Part shown: one piece after another, positions 33,346 to 41,818 of the stretch
Layout: the number at the start of each line of letters is the position of its first letter
Numbering within the stretch: position 1 is the stretch's first letter
Assembly (NCBI GenBank): GCA_020026415.1
Contig: JAHHQL010000003.1
Coordinates: 99,910-163,909 of the forward strand
Direction of reading: 5' to 3'
Length of the DNA stretch: 64,000 bases
Origin: Alistipes sp.
Lineage (GTDB): Bacteria; Bacteroidota; Bacteroidia; Bacteroidales; Rikenellaceae
Made by a program: the position numbers and the translations under genes
The notes under the pieces: generated by a model
What the model was told of the DNA's origin: nothing
Database searches by the model: none
Seen by the model: the letters and a program-made list of their open reading frames with translations, nothing else

Positions 33346-34839
33346 TTACTCCTTGATCAGCGGGCAATCGCTGCCGTTGAGTTCCACACAACGGGAGCGG
33401 ATGTTGCGTGCATTGGCAAATTCAATGTACGAAGCACCCTGATCCGAATCGAAACTACCGCCGATGATGGCCATCAGATCCTCATTGTGCAATTCGTGAT
33501 GCTCGACCAGATACTCCACGGCATCTGCCAGAAAGTGGTAACGGTCGTTCAACAGACGTTCGCGCAGGATGGGTACGACACCATAAGACAGGGCAAGAAT
33601 GCGCTGTGCATGACGCGTGTAGCAAACCGCGATGACGGGTTTCTGACCGCGGAACGCCGCCAGATAACGACCCGTACGCCCCGTCTTGGTATCCAGTACC
33701 ACAAATTTCACGGGCAGGTTGGTCGAAGCACGCACCGCCGAACGAGCCAACTGTGCCGTGATCTCGTGATTCACCGATACCATATCCAGATCAACCATCG
33801 GCTTAAAGTGGTTGTCGTCGTGCTCGATTTCCAGAGCCACGCGCGCCATGGTCTCCACGGCCTCGGTCGGATATTTGCCCATCGCCGTCTCGTCGCTCAA
33901 CATGACGGCATCGACACGTTCGTAGATGGCACTTGCCACATCGCTCACCTCGGCACGGGTCGGACGCGGAGAGTTCACCATCGAATAGAGCATCTGCGTG
34001 GCGATGATCACGGGTCGTTTTGCCGAGATACACTTCTCGACGATGCGACGCTGCGCGTTGGGGATCATTTCGGCAGGAAGTTCCACTCCCAAGTCTCCAC
34101 GGGCGACCATCACACCATACGAAGCCTCGATGATCTCGTCGATGTTGTCCAGACTCTCCTGATTCTCGATCTTCGAGATGATCTTGATGGGGCTGTGATG
34201 CTCATCGAGGATATCCTGCACGGCTTTCACGTCACGCGCCGAACGCACGAACGAGTGGGCGATGAAATCGACATCGTTCCTGATTGCCCACAGGATGAAG
34301 CGACGATCCTTCTCCGTCACCGACGGAAGATCGACACTCACACCCGGCACATTAACGCTCTTGCGCGAACGGAGCGTACCGCCCAAGACAAATTCGCAGA
34401 AGAGTTCCTCGTCATTCTTGTCCGTCACGACAATCTCCAATTCGCCGTCCGAAATCAGCATGTGCGCACCCACGGGGATGTCGCGTACGATGTTCGGCAC
34501 GTTCATGAAGATGGTCGTGCGGGTCGTGAGTTCCGAACCGTCGCAACCCTTCACCTTGACACGTTCGCCTGCATGGAAGATGATCGAATTGCCGTACTCC
34601 TCGGCAATGGTGGTCACGCGGATTTCGGGACCCTTCGTGTCGATCATGATCGGAATTGCGGGATTGACCTTGTGAACCGTCTCGACGATTTTTGTGGCTC
34701 CCTCATCAGTCACGTGTGCCGAATTGACGCGCACTACGTCCATACCTGCATTGTAGAGTTCACGCACGAACTCCTCGGTGCAACGGAAGTCAGACATCGT
34801 TGCCACGACCTTAGTCTTTTTGTTTCTGAACTGTGTCAT
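33346..34839 (-). CDS. pyk: Pyruvate kinase
   Basis: 497 residues. TIM barrel with DVVRVNSAHV, IMIDTKGPEIRV, the catalytic Lys in IISKIENQESL, MVARGDLGVELP and the signature VDAVMLSDETAMGKYP. The regulatory C-domain carries SFDSDQGASYIEF. It converts phosphoenolpyruvate and ADP to pyruvate and ATP. N-terminal GxNxSH is VNSAHV here, which is within known variation. Twelve bases separate it from aroQ upstream; the flippase follows after three bases. Confidence 0.96.
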   Translation of the reverse strand: MTQFRNKKTKVVATMSDFRCTEEFVRELYNAGMDVVRVNSAHVTDEGATKIVETVHKVNPAIPIMIDTKGPEIRVTTIAEEYGNSIIFHAGERVKVKGCDGSELTTRTTIFMNVPNIVRDIPVGAHMLISDGELEIVVTDKNDEELFCEFVLGGTLRSRKSVNVPGVSVDLPSVTEKDRRFILWAIRNDVDFIAHSFVRSARDVKAVQDILDEHHSPIKIISKIENQESLDNIDEIIEASYGVMVARGDLGVELPAEMIPNAQRRIVEKCISAKRPVIIATQMLYSMVNSPRPTRAEVSDVASAIYERVDAVMLSDETAMGKYPTEAVETMARVALEIEHDDNHFKPMVDLDMVSVNHEITAQLARSAVRASTNLPVKFVVLDTKTGRTGRYLAAFRGQKPVIAVCYTRHAQRILALSYGVVPILRERLLNDRYHFLADAVEYLVEHHELHNEDLMAIIGGSFDSDQGASYIEFANARNIRSRCVELNGSDCPLIKE

Positions 34840-34851
34840 ATATTTTATCGG

Positions 34852-35283
34852 TTATAAATTGTTGTTCAATCTGAAGTACTCCACGCCGAGGCGGTACGAG
34901 TCCAGTCCGAATCCCATGACCGATCCGCGGACGACACCCGCCAGAAGCGACACATAGCGGAACTCCTCTCGCGCCATGATCGAGGAGATGTGCACCTCCA
35001 CGACAGGAGTCCGGATGGCCGACACGGCATCGCGCAGTGCCACGGACGTGTGGGTATATCCCCCCGCGTTCAGGATCACGCCGTCGCAACGATCGCGGTC
35101 ACAACGGTGCAGGCGGTCGATGAGTTCGCCCTCGATGTTCGACTGGAAATATTCAAATTCCAAAAGCGGATAATCCTTCCTGAGTTCCTCCATGAACTCC
35201 CCGAAGGTTTTCGTTCCATAAATATCCGTATCGCGCCGCCCCTGCAAATTGAGGTTCGGGCCGTTGAGAATGAGCAATTTCAT
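34852..35283 (-). CDS. aroQ: 3-Dehydroquinate dehydratase, type II
   Basis: 143 residues. LILNGPNLNLQGRRDTDIYG at the N-terminus, with the active Tyr in DIYG, the flexible-loop Arg, then VILNAGGYTHTSVALRDAV and VVEVHISSIMAREEFR with the catalytic His. It makes 3-dehydroshikimate in the shikimate pathway. It is the first gene of a unit with pyk and the flippase; a TATCTTTG box lies 34 bases upstream. The later shikimate genes aroA and aroC are at 39.5-41.7 kb. Confidence 0.96.
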   Translation of the reverse strand: MKLLILNGPNLNLQGRRDTDIYGTKTFGEFMEELRKDYPLLEFEYFQSNIEGELIDRLHRCDRDRCDGVILNAGGYTHTSVALRDAVSAIRTPVVEVHISSIMAREEFRYVSLLAGVVRGSVMGFGLDSYRLGVEYFRLNNNL

Positions 35284-35316
35284 AAGTCTGATTTTTTGCG
35301 CAGAATGTTTCTTCTA

Positions 35317-35324
35317 CAAAGATA
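35317..35324 (-). promoter_or_regulatory. -7 promoter element for the aroQ-pyk-flippase operon
   Basis: TATCTTTG on the minus strand. A TTTG lies 23 bases further upstream (35351-35348), slightly beyond the normal spacing. Confidence 0.5.
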
Positions 35325-35430
35325 ATTATTCTTCTCAAATATTGCTCCAAATTCCCGACTTTCGAAAAACAAGTTGCAAAAATAATACTTTTTCGGCAAG
35401 ATACTGACTATCGGTAATTTAAATTTTTAT

Positions 35431-35438
35431 TAATTTTG
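35431..35438 (+). promoter_or_regulatory. -7 promoter element for thiL
   Basis: TAATTTTG, 22 bases before the ATG at 35461. No clear -33 box and no TPP-riboswitch sequence is recognisable. Confidence 0.45.
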
Positions 35439-35460
35439 CAATTCCGAATAACTGATACTT

Positions 35461-36399
35461 ATGACTGAATTTGGATTCATCGACCATATAGCCGCCCTGT
35501 GCGGTGATCTGCCGCTCAATTCGTTTGAGGGCATCGGCGACGACTGCGCCGCAATCGAAATCGGAGGCGGCGAGTCGCTTCTGTTCACTGCCGACCTCGT
35601 GTGTGAGGATGTGCATTTTCTGCGTTCGGCCTCATCGGCATTTGATGTGGGCTACAAATCTCTGGCGGTCAATCTGAGCGATGTGGCCGCCATGGGAGCG
35701 CGACCCGTTGCCACCCTCCTGTCGGTTTCTCTTCCCAAGGATGCCACCGAGGAGTGGGCGGAAGAATTTATGCGCGGCTATCACGCCTTGAGCAAACGCT
35801 ACGGCGTTGCCCTTGTCGGAGGCGACACCACACGCTCGGCATCACGCATCACGATCAACGTGACAGCCATCGGACGCATGGCAACCTCCAAAATCAAACG
35901 TCGCAGTGCCGCCCGTGAGGGGGATGTGATCTTCGCGGGCGATGTGTTGGGCGCATCGGGCGGAGGGTTGAACGACATCCTCCGAGGTCACCCCGACACA
36001 CGGCTTGCCGACCTGCACCGCCGTCCCGAACCGCAGATCGAGGAGGGGCTCTGGCTCGCCGAGCGCGAGGAGGTACACGCCATGATGGATATTTCGGACG
36101 GTCTTGCCTCCGACATCCGCCACATCATGGAGCAGTCGCACGTGGGTGCGGAACTCGACTTGGGGCGCATTCCCGTAGCCGAGGGGGTCGATCTGAAAAC
36201 GGCTGCCACGGGGGGCGAGGACTACAAACTGCTCTTTACCGCCGACCCCGACCGCGCCAAGGAGTTGATGCGCGATTTTGAAAATCATTTTCACCGCCCG
36301 ATCCATCCCGTGGGACGCATCACACGGGGGGATAAGTTACGCTGGATGCGTAACGGCGAGGCGGTCGAACTGGACTGGCACGGCTTCACCCACTATTAA
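35461..36399 (+). CDS. thiL: Thiamine-monophosphate kinase
   Basis: 312 residues. PurM-like fold: EGIGDDCAAI, LLFTADLVCEDVHFL, GYKSLAVNLSDVAAMGA, GGDTTRS, MMDISDGLASDIRHI, TGGEDYKLLFT. It phosphorylates thiamine monophosphate to the active cofactor TPP, which the pyruvate:ferredoxin oxidoreductase at 48918 needs. It is a single gene ending at a bidirectional terminator. Confidence 0.95.
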   Translation: MTEFGFIDHIAALCGDLPLNSFEGIGDDCAAIEIGGGESLLFTADLVCEDVHFLRSASSAFDVGYKSLAVNLSDVAAMGARPVATLLSVSLPKDATEEWAEEFMRGYHALSKRYGVALVGGDTTRSASRITINVTAIGRMATSKIKRRSAAREGDVIFAGDVLGASGGGLNDILRGHPDTRLADLHRRPEPQIEEGLWLAEREEVHAMMDISDGLASDIRHIMEQSHVGAELDLGRIPVAEGVDLKTAATGGEDYKLLFTADPDRAKELMRDFENHFHRPIHPVGRITRGDKLRWMRNGEAVELDWHGFTHY

Positions 36400-36400
36400 C

Positions 36401-36434
36401 AAAAAAGGTCTTCCGACAATCGGAAGACCTTTTC
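36401..36434. terminator. Bidirectional terminator between thiL and the M23 peptidase gene
   Basis: AAAAAGGTCTTCCGA-caa-TCGGAAGACCTTTT between convergent genes. Confidence 0.9.
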
Positions 36435-36435
36435 T

Positions 36436-38163
36436 TTATCTGAAGAACTTACCCTGATACGTCTTGGCGTTTCCCGCACCGTCCTTCACGGTCAGCGACA
36501 CGTTGTGCATCTTGCCCGAAGGGGGCACCACAAAGCGGTAGGAGTATTCGCCCTTGACAGGTTGGCGGTCGGTGGGTACCCACACGCCGTCGATGTGCAT
36601 CGTATAGGACGAGACACCCGAAAAATTATCCGTCACACGGAATACGATGCGGCTCTGCCGACGCAGATCCGCCACGCCCGACACCCGCGCCTTGGGGTAA
36701 CGCGGATAGATCTTCGGGGCTTCGGTATCCGCCACCAAGACCATCCATCCGCCCGAACGGCTCCGGGTCTTGACTTCGCCGTTGCGGTAATGACCTCCGA
36801 CATATTTCAAACGGCCGTCCGACCAGCGACCCAGCACCGTATGCGCTTCCAAATTCTGCGGTACGGGGTGTTTCAGCCGATAGGTTGCCCAGTGAAGCAT
36901 CGGCACCCGTTCATCCACAAAGCATACCGCATCGGAAAGGATCTTCAATCCTGCACTTTTGGTTTGGGGAACGGCTTTCGACTGCACCTTGATCGGGGTT
37001 TTCTCATAGACCGAGTGGGGCGGAATCACCACCGAAGCCCAATCCCCCTCGCGGAACTCTCCGCCGAGTACGGGATCGAGCACCTCACACTCCTCGTCCT
37101 CGGCTTGGAACGAGGTCTTGCGCCCGCGGATCGCCACGCTCAGTTCGGAAATATTACCCGAATCGTCCTCCACCTCGAAATCAATGCGGTGCATCGCCCC
37201 TTGGTCACAACGCACCAGACCGCGTTCCACCATCACGGAATAGAACAGATCGGGGGCTTTTTCGAGTTGCGCAATGCGGATCACCTCACAACGTGCCTTG
37301 ATTTGCAGCGGGTAACACGATACGGCATCGCTCATGCGTCCCTCGTTATAGTCGAATCCGTTCATGCGGTACTCGAAGTAAGGCACACCGTCCTTTTTGG
37401 CGGTCAGCCGCCAGATGCCGAAGCGGTTGTTCACCCCGTTGCGGCGATCCGACACCTCCAACACAAAATAACCCTTACGCCCGACCGAAATGGTATCGCC
37501 TTGGGCAAGATGGCAGCCGTCCGGACGGCGCAACACATCGTAATCCTCCATCGACGAGCGGGCGCAGATGCCGTTCGAGAGCGTATCGGTCTCGACATAG
37601 CGCAGGCGCAGGATCTTCGGCGGGAGGTTGTCTTTGACGCGGATGATCCCCTCCTTCACCAAATTCAGACGCACCTCTTTTCCGGGAGTGCGGATTTCGA
37701 AATGGAGATGCGGGCCGAACGACGACCCCGTATTTCCCGAATAAGCCAACAGATCGCCCTGCTTTACCGGCCAGCGCGCAGAGTCGAACGAGCAATCCAG
37801 CGTGTTGGATTTCTTGCGGAAGCGTTCTTTCCGGGCGAACTGCTCGATGTCGTCGCGGAAGCGTTGCAAATGGCCGTAAACCGCCACCGAACCATCCTTC
37901 ATCTTGAGGTAAAGACCGATTCCGTAGCCGCCGCCCTGAATGACGATGCGCGACACATAACCGTCCGCCACCGCCACCACACGTTTGCCCTCGACCCCGT
38001 CCGTGCGAATATCGACACCCGCATGGAAGTGTCCCGGTCGGATCTCGCCGAAATTCGCCACACAATTTCCCTGCACGTTCACCAAGGGGTAGATATAATC
38101 CTTATTTTGAGCCGTTGCGCCGATCGCCACAAAAGCCAAGACCAGCGTCAAAATTCTTCGCAT
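36436..38163 (-). CDS. Exported M23-family peptidoglycan metallopeptidase
   Basis: 575 residues with a signal peptide (MRRILTLVLAFVAIGATAQ). The catalytic domain is N-terminal (about 25-170): first zinc ligands in GHFHAGVDIRTDG, last in GSSFGPHLHFEIRTPG, the HxxxD and HxH pattern of active M23 enzymes. The remaining 400 residues look like beta-rich, Ig-like modules. It would cut peptide cross-links of peptidoglycan in the periplasm. The gene overlaps the end of recX by 16 bases as last member of the aroA-aroC-prmC-recX string. Confidence 0.88.
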   Translation of the reverse strand: MRRILTLVLAFVAIGATAQNKDYIYPLVNVQGNCVANFGEIRPGHFHAGVDIRTDGVEGKRVVAVADGYVSRIVIQGGGYGIGLYLKMKDGSVAVYGHLQRFRDDIEQFARKERFRKKSNTLDCSFDSARWPVKQGDLLAYSGNTGSSFGPHLHFEIRTPGKEVRLNLVKEGIIRVKDNLPPKILRLRYVETDTLSNGICARSSMEDYDVLRRPDGCHLAQGDTISVGRKGYFVLEVSDRRNGVNNRFGIWRLTAKKDGVPYFEYRMNGFDYNEGRMSDAVSCYPLQIKARCEVIRIAQLEKAPDLFYSVMVERGLVRCDQGAMHRIDFEVEDDSGNISELSVAIRGRKTSFQAEDEECEVLDPVLGGEFREGDWASVVIPPHSVYEKTPIKVQSKAVPQTKSAGLKILSDAVCFVDERVPMLHWATYRLKHPVPQNLEAHTVLGRWSDGRLKYVGGHYRNGEVKTRSRSGGWMVLVADTEAPKIYPRYPKARVSGVADLRRQSRIVFRVTDNFSGVSSYTMHIDGVWVPTDRQPVKGEYSYRFVVPPSGKMHNVSLTVKDGAGNAKTYQGKFFR

Positions 38164-38678
38164 TCTTCTTCGTTTTTAAGTTGTTCCGCCACCGCCTCGC
38201 GCACCGTCTCGAAATCGAATCCGAGCGAAAGTCCGTAGCGCATGAGTTTTGCACGGAAATCCGCGGGCGTGGTCGCACGGATTGTCTTTGCCTTGTGTCG
38301 GAGTTTGTCCGTCAGGCGGTCTTTCAGACGGTCGCGGTCGATCTCGCCCAACACCTCGTCGATCACCTCCTGCGGGATCTCCTTACGCTGCAACGCCTGA
38401 CGGATCTTAAATTCGCCCCAGCCGCTCAACCGCACCTTTTCGCGCACAAACGCCTCGGCATAACGGCGGTTGTCGATAAACCGATCCGCCACCAATTTTT
38501 GGAGCACCCGCTCGGCATCGGCCGACGGTACGCCCCACCCGCGCATCAGACGGCGGGCATCCCCCTCGCATTTCTCGGCACGTGCCGCCAGACGCATCAA
38601 CTGCGACAAGGCCTGCTCGGCGGTTTTGGTCTTGCGTTCGCGCACACCCGTGCGGGGTGTTATTTTTTTCGACAACAT
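38148..38678 (-). CDS. recX: RecX regulatory protein
   Basis: 176 residues, all helical, with the triple-helix repeats of RecX: LMRGWGVPSADAERVLQKLV, then RFIDNRRYAEAFVREKVRLS and GEFKIRQALQRKEIPQEVID. RecX binds RecA filaments and restrains recombination. recA is not in the window. The gene overlaps prmC upstream by 19 bases and the M23 gene downstream by 16, so translation of the three is probably coupled. Confidence 0.9.
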   Translation of the reverse strand: MLSKKITPRTGVRERKTKTAEQALSQLMRLAARAEKCEGDARRLMRGWGVPSADAERVLQKLVADRFIDNRRYAEAFVREKVRLSGWGEFKIRQALQRKEIPQEVIDEVLGEIDRDRLKDRLTDKLRHKAKTIRATTPADFRAKLMRYGLSLGFDFETVREAVAEQLKNEEECEEF

Positions 38679-39505
38679 ATCATTCTCGGTTTTCCAAAGA
38701 GATCCTCCCGAACCTCCACCTCGCAGTAACCCTCTCGAAGAAGCATCTGCCGCATCTGTCCGGCAAAAGCATGGTAGATCTCAAAATAAAGGCGTCCCCC
38801 CTCGCGCAACATACGCTGTCCCGCCCGCGCAATGGCACGGTAGAACAACAGCGGGTCGTTGTCGGGTACGAACAACGCCATGTGGGGTTCGAAATCGCGC
38901 ACGTTGCGATCCATCCCCTCCAAATCGGCGGCGGGCACATACGGCGGATTCGACACGATGACATCCAGCGGTTCGCGGATAACCTCCCACAAATCGCCGA
39001 GTGCATCGCCCCGACGCAGTTCCACCTCGGCACCCAAACGCTCGAAATTTTGCTGTGCAATCCTCAAGGCATCCTCCGACAGATCGACGGCAAAGACTTT
39101 CACCGGGGGCATTTCCAATTTGAGCGATGCCGCAATGCAGCCGCTCCCCGTGCCGACATCGAGCAACACGCACGCTTTTCCGCCCTCTCGGTGAACAATC
39201 CAATCGACCAGTTCCTCGGTTTCGGGACGCGGGATCAGTACGCCCTGTCCGACCCCGAACTCCCGTCCGTAAAATTCCGTCCGACCCGTCACATATTGCA
39301 CGGGTTCGCCGTTTTTAAGGCGTTCGACGACCTCGTCCAGCCCCTCGATTTCAAGCGGGGCATCGGGATCGACCAGAAACGCGCTGCGCCTGACACCCGA
39401 CAGTTCCGTGGCAGCAATCAGCGCGATGCTGTGCGCCTCGCGTTCGCCGTAGAGTGCCGTCAGCGGATCGGCAATTTGTTTTAAGATTTCTTTTCTGGAT
39501 GCCAT
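38660..39505 (-). CDS. prmC: Release factor glutamine N5-methyltransferase
   Basis: 281 residues from the ATG at 39505 (MASRKEILKQIADPLTALYG). A longer frame upstream overlaps aroC and is not conserved. RPETEELVDWI, SAM loop LLDVGTGSGCIA, and the catalytic IVSNPPYVP. It methylates the GGQ glutamine of release factors RF1 and RF2. It begins one base after aroC ends and overlaps recX by 19 bases. Confidence 0.95.
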   Translation of the reverse strand: MASRKEILKQIADPLTALYGEREAHSIALIAATELSGVRRSAFLVDPDAPLEIEGLDEVVERLKNGEPVQYVTGRTEFYGREFGVGQGVLIPRPETEELVDWIVHREGGKACVLLDVGTGSGCIAASLKLEMPPVKVFAVDLSEDALRIAQQNFERLGAEVELRRGDALGDLWEVIREPLDVIVSNPPYVPAADLEGMDRNVRDFEPHMALFVPDNDPLLFYRAIARAGQRMLREGGRLYFEIYHAFAGQMRQMLLREGYCEVEVREDLFGKPRMICCRKK

Positions 39506-39506
39506 A

Positions 39507-40481
39507 CTAACGCTGTAAATCTGCCAAGGCAACCGCCACCGCCGCCTCAACGACCACCGCCGCACGCAATGCGATGCAGACATCGTGCCGTCCTCCGATA
39601 CGGAGCGGTTCGATGCGGTTGGTCGCCTTGTCAAAAGTCATCTGTTCGCGGGCAATCGAAGCCGTGGGTTTCACCCCGACACGCACCACCAGCGGATTGG
39701 AATTGGTCAGTCCGCCCACAATACCGCCCGCGTGATTGGTCGCGGTGCGTCCCGAAGCATCGACAATGGGATCGTTGTGTTCCGAACCGCGCATCCGAGC
39801 CGCCGCGAATCCGTCACCGAACTCCACTCCCTTGACACCGGGGATCGAGAAGAGCAGGTGTGCCACCACGCTCTCCACCGAATCGAAAAACGGCTCGCCC
39901 CATCCCGCGGGAATCCCTTCGGCACGGCAGGTGATGACCCCGCCCAGCGAATCGCCCTCCCTGAGACATTCGCGGAGCAGTTCCTGTTGTTTTTGCGGAT
40001 CGCACTCCCCGCCGATCCCGTCGATCGTGGTGTGGAACGAAATTCCTTCGGGCAGCATCTTTTTCGCCACAACCCCCGCTGCCGTCAAAAGCACGGTGAG
40101 CCGTCCCGAAAAATGGCCGCCTCCGCGCGGATCGTTATACCCGCGAAAACGCTCGCCCGCCACCCAGTCGGCATGCGACGGACGGCAGCGGGTACGAAAT
40201 TCGGAGTAATCGCGCGAACGGCAGTCGCCGTTCGCAAACGTGATCGCAAGCGGTGCTCCCGTCGTAAATCCGCGATAAACACCCGAACGGATGTGCGGCA
40301 GATCCTTCTCCGAGCGAGGGGTTGTCCCCTCTGCCCCGCTCCGACGACGCGCAAGATCCTCTTCGAAATCCGCCTCCGAAAGGGCAATGCCCTCCCGAAC
40401 GCCGTCCAATATAATTCCGACCTCCTCACCGTGGGATTCGCCCCACACCGAAAGGCGGAAACGATGTCCGTATCCGTTCAT
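39507..40481 (-). CDS. aroC: Chorismate synthase (short form)
   Basis: 324 residues, shorter than the usual 350-390. LSVWGESHGEEVGIILDGV at the N-terminus, RPSHADWV, GYNDPRGGGHFSGRLTVLLT, ATNHAGGIVGG and RHDVCIALRAAVVVEA. It converts EPSP to chorismate using reduced FMN. The RGGGHFSGR version replaces the RGGGRSSAR seen in most Bacteroidetes and proteobacterial enzymes; from memory HFSGR is the form of Clostridia. The internal segment before GDSLGG and the C-terminus are short. Its start overlaps the aroA stop by one base. Confidence 0.93.
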   Translation of the reverse strand: MNGYGHRFRLSVWGESHGEEVGIILDGVREGIALSEADFEEDLARRRSGAEGTTPRSEKDLPHIRSGVYRGFTTGAPLAITFANGDCRSRDYSEFRTRCRPSHADWVAGERFRGYNDPRGGGHFSGRLTVLLTAAGVVAKKMLPEGISFHTTIDGIGGECDPQKQQELLRECLREGDSLGGVITCRAEGIPAGWGEPFFDSVESVVAHLLFSIPGVKGVEFGDGFAAARMRGSEHNDPIVDASGRTATNHAGGIVGGLTNSNPLVVRVGVKPTASIAREQMTFDKATNRIEPLRIGGRHDVCIALRAAVVVEAAVAVALADLQR

Positions 40482-41731
40482 TATTTTGTGGTTTTAATGG
40501 ATTCCAGATCCTCAAAGAAACGCGGGTAACTCTTCGCCACGCACTCCGCCCCTTCGATCGTCACCTCCGAATCGCTATTGAGTGCCGCCACCGCCAAAGC
40601 CATGGCCATGCGGTGATCGTAGTGACTGAATACCCGTCCGCCGCGGATCCTGCCGCCGCGGATCTTCATCACGTTCTCCTCCTCCAGATCTACCTCGATG
40701 CCCAATTTGCCGAACTCCTCCCGGATCGCCTCGGCGCGATTGCACTCCTTATGCTCCAAGCGCGAAGTACCCACCAGACGCGTCACCCCCTCGGCCGATG
40801 CAGCCAGCGCAGCCAGCGCGGGGAACAGGTCGGGACAGTCCGTGGCATCAAATTCAAACCCGCTCAAAGGGCGATGTACGGCGGTCACCCGGCGCGGCTC
40901 GTCGATGATCATGCAGCCCGCACGCAGCAGGGCTCCGATCACCGCCGTATCGGCCTGTTTGGAAAGCATCTCGATGTTCTCGATGGCCACCTCCCCGCTC
41001 ACGGCTCCCGCCACAAGCATCATCGCCGCCGCACTCCAGTCACCCTCGATGGCATAGTCGATCGGCATATAGGACTGCCCCCCCTCGATGTAAAATTCGC
41101 GGTAGTCGCGTTGTTCGATACCCACCCCGAAACGATCCACCGCGTCGATGGTCATATCCAGATAGGGACGCGACACGGCATGCGACACATGCAGGACGGT
41201 TTCGTGGTCGGTACGCGGCAGGGCGATCAGCAGTCCCGTGATGAATTGCGAGGAGACCGATCCGTCGATCCCGACCTCGCCTCCCTTCAGGGGGCCGCGT
41301 ACGTCAATCGGCAGAAAGCCGTTGTCGGAATGCACTTCCGCACCCAGTTCGCGCAACGGGTCGATCATCATCGACATCGGGCGTTCGAGCAGAGTGCCTC
41401 GCCCCTCGATGCGGATCGGTTCCCGACACAGGGCGGCAATCGGCGTAAACAGGCGCGACGAAAGTCCCGACTCCCCCACATTCAGACACGAAGCCGTGGG
41501 GTTCAGCCCTCCGTCCACAATGAGCGTGTGGTCGTCCGCACGGCTCACCCGCGCGCCGAGCGTCTCGACACAACGCACGGCCGAAAGCGTATCGTCGCAA
41601 AATTCGATGTTGCGCAACGTCGAACGTCCCTCCGCCAGCAGTGATGCGGCCAGTGCACGCTGTGCGTAACTTTTCGAACAGGGAGGCGTCAGTCTCCCCC
41701 GAATCGCCCCCCTACAAATGGTTTTCTCCAT
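40481..41731 (-). CDS. aroA: 3-Phosphoshikimate 1-carboxyvinyltransferase (EPSP synthase)
   Basis: 416 residues. N-terminal SKSYAQRALAASLLAEGRST, NVGESGLSSRLFTPIAAL, RPMSMMIDPLRELGAEV, DGSVSSQFITGLLIALP, IEGDWSAAAMMLVAGA and SHYDHRMAMALAVAAL. It joins shikimate-3-phosphate and phosphoenolpyruvate, just before AroC. It is the first gene of the aroA-aroC-prmC-recX-M23 string. A hairpin region at 41751-41794 separates it from lptB upstream. Confidence 0.95.
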   Translation of the reverse strand: MEKTICRGAIRGRLTPPCSKSYAQRALAASLLAEGRSTLRNIEFCDDTLSAVRCVETLGARVSRADDHTLIVDGGLNPTASCLNVGESGLSSRLFTPIAALCREPIRIEGRGTLLERPMSMMIDPLRELGAEVHSDNGFLPIDVRGPLKGGEVGIDGSVSSQFITGLLIALPRTDHETVLHVSHAVSRPYLDMTIDAVDRFGVGIEQRDYREFYIEGGQSYMPIDYAIEGDWSAAAMMLVAGAVSGEVAIENIEMLSKQADTAVIGALLRAGCMIIDEPRRVTAVHRPLSGFEFDATDCPDLFPALAALAASAEGVTRLVGTSRLEHKECNRAEAIREEFGKLGIEVDLEEENVMKIRGGRIRGGRVFSHYDHRMAMALAVAALNSDSEVTIEGAECVAKSYPRFFEDLESIKTTK

Positions 41732-41750
41732 ATTTCAAGAATAAAGAGGA

Positions 41751-41794
41751 GGGACAGAACGCCCCGCGGCGGGGTGCTCCGTCCCTTCTCTCAA
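41751..41794 (-). terminator. Possible terminator between lptB and aroA
   Basis: Long imperfect hairpin GAGGGACAGAACGCCCCGC..GCGGGGTGCTCCGTCCCTT. On the minus strand it is followed by CCTCTTTATT rather than a clean T-run, so strength is uncertain. Confidence 0.5.
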
Positions 41795-41818
41795 ATGATC
41801 AATATCCGGTTATCCTTT

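Noticed and set aside
35284..35460. Possible TPP riboswitch before thiL
   Set aside because: No CTGAGA or ACCTG-type core; only a -7 promoter box is present.
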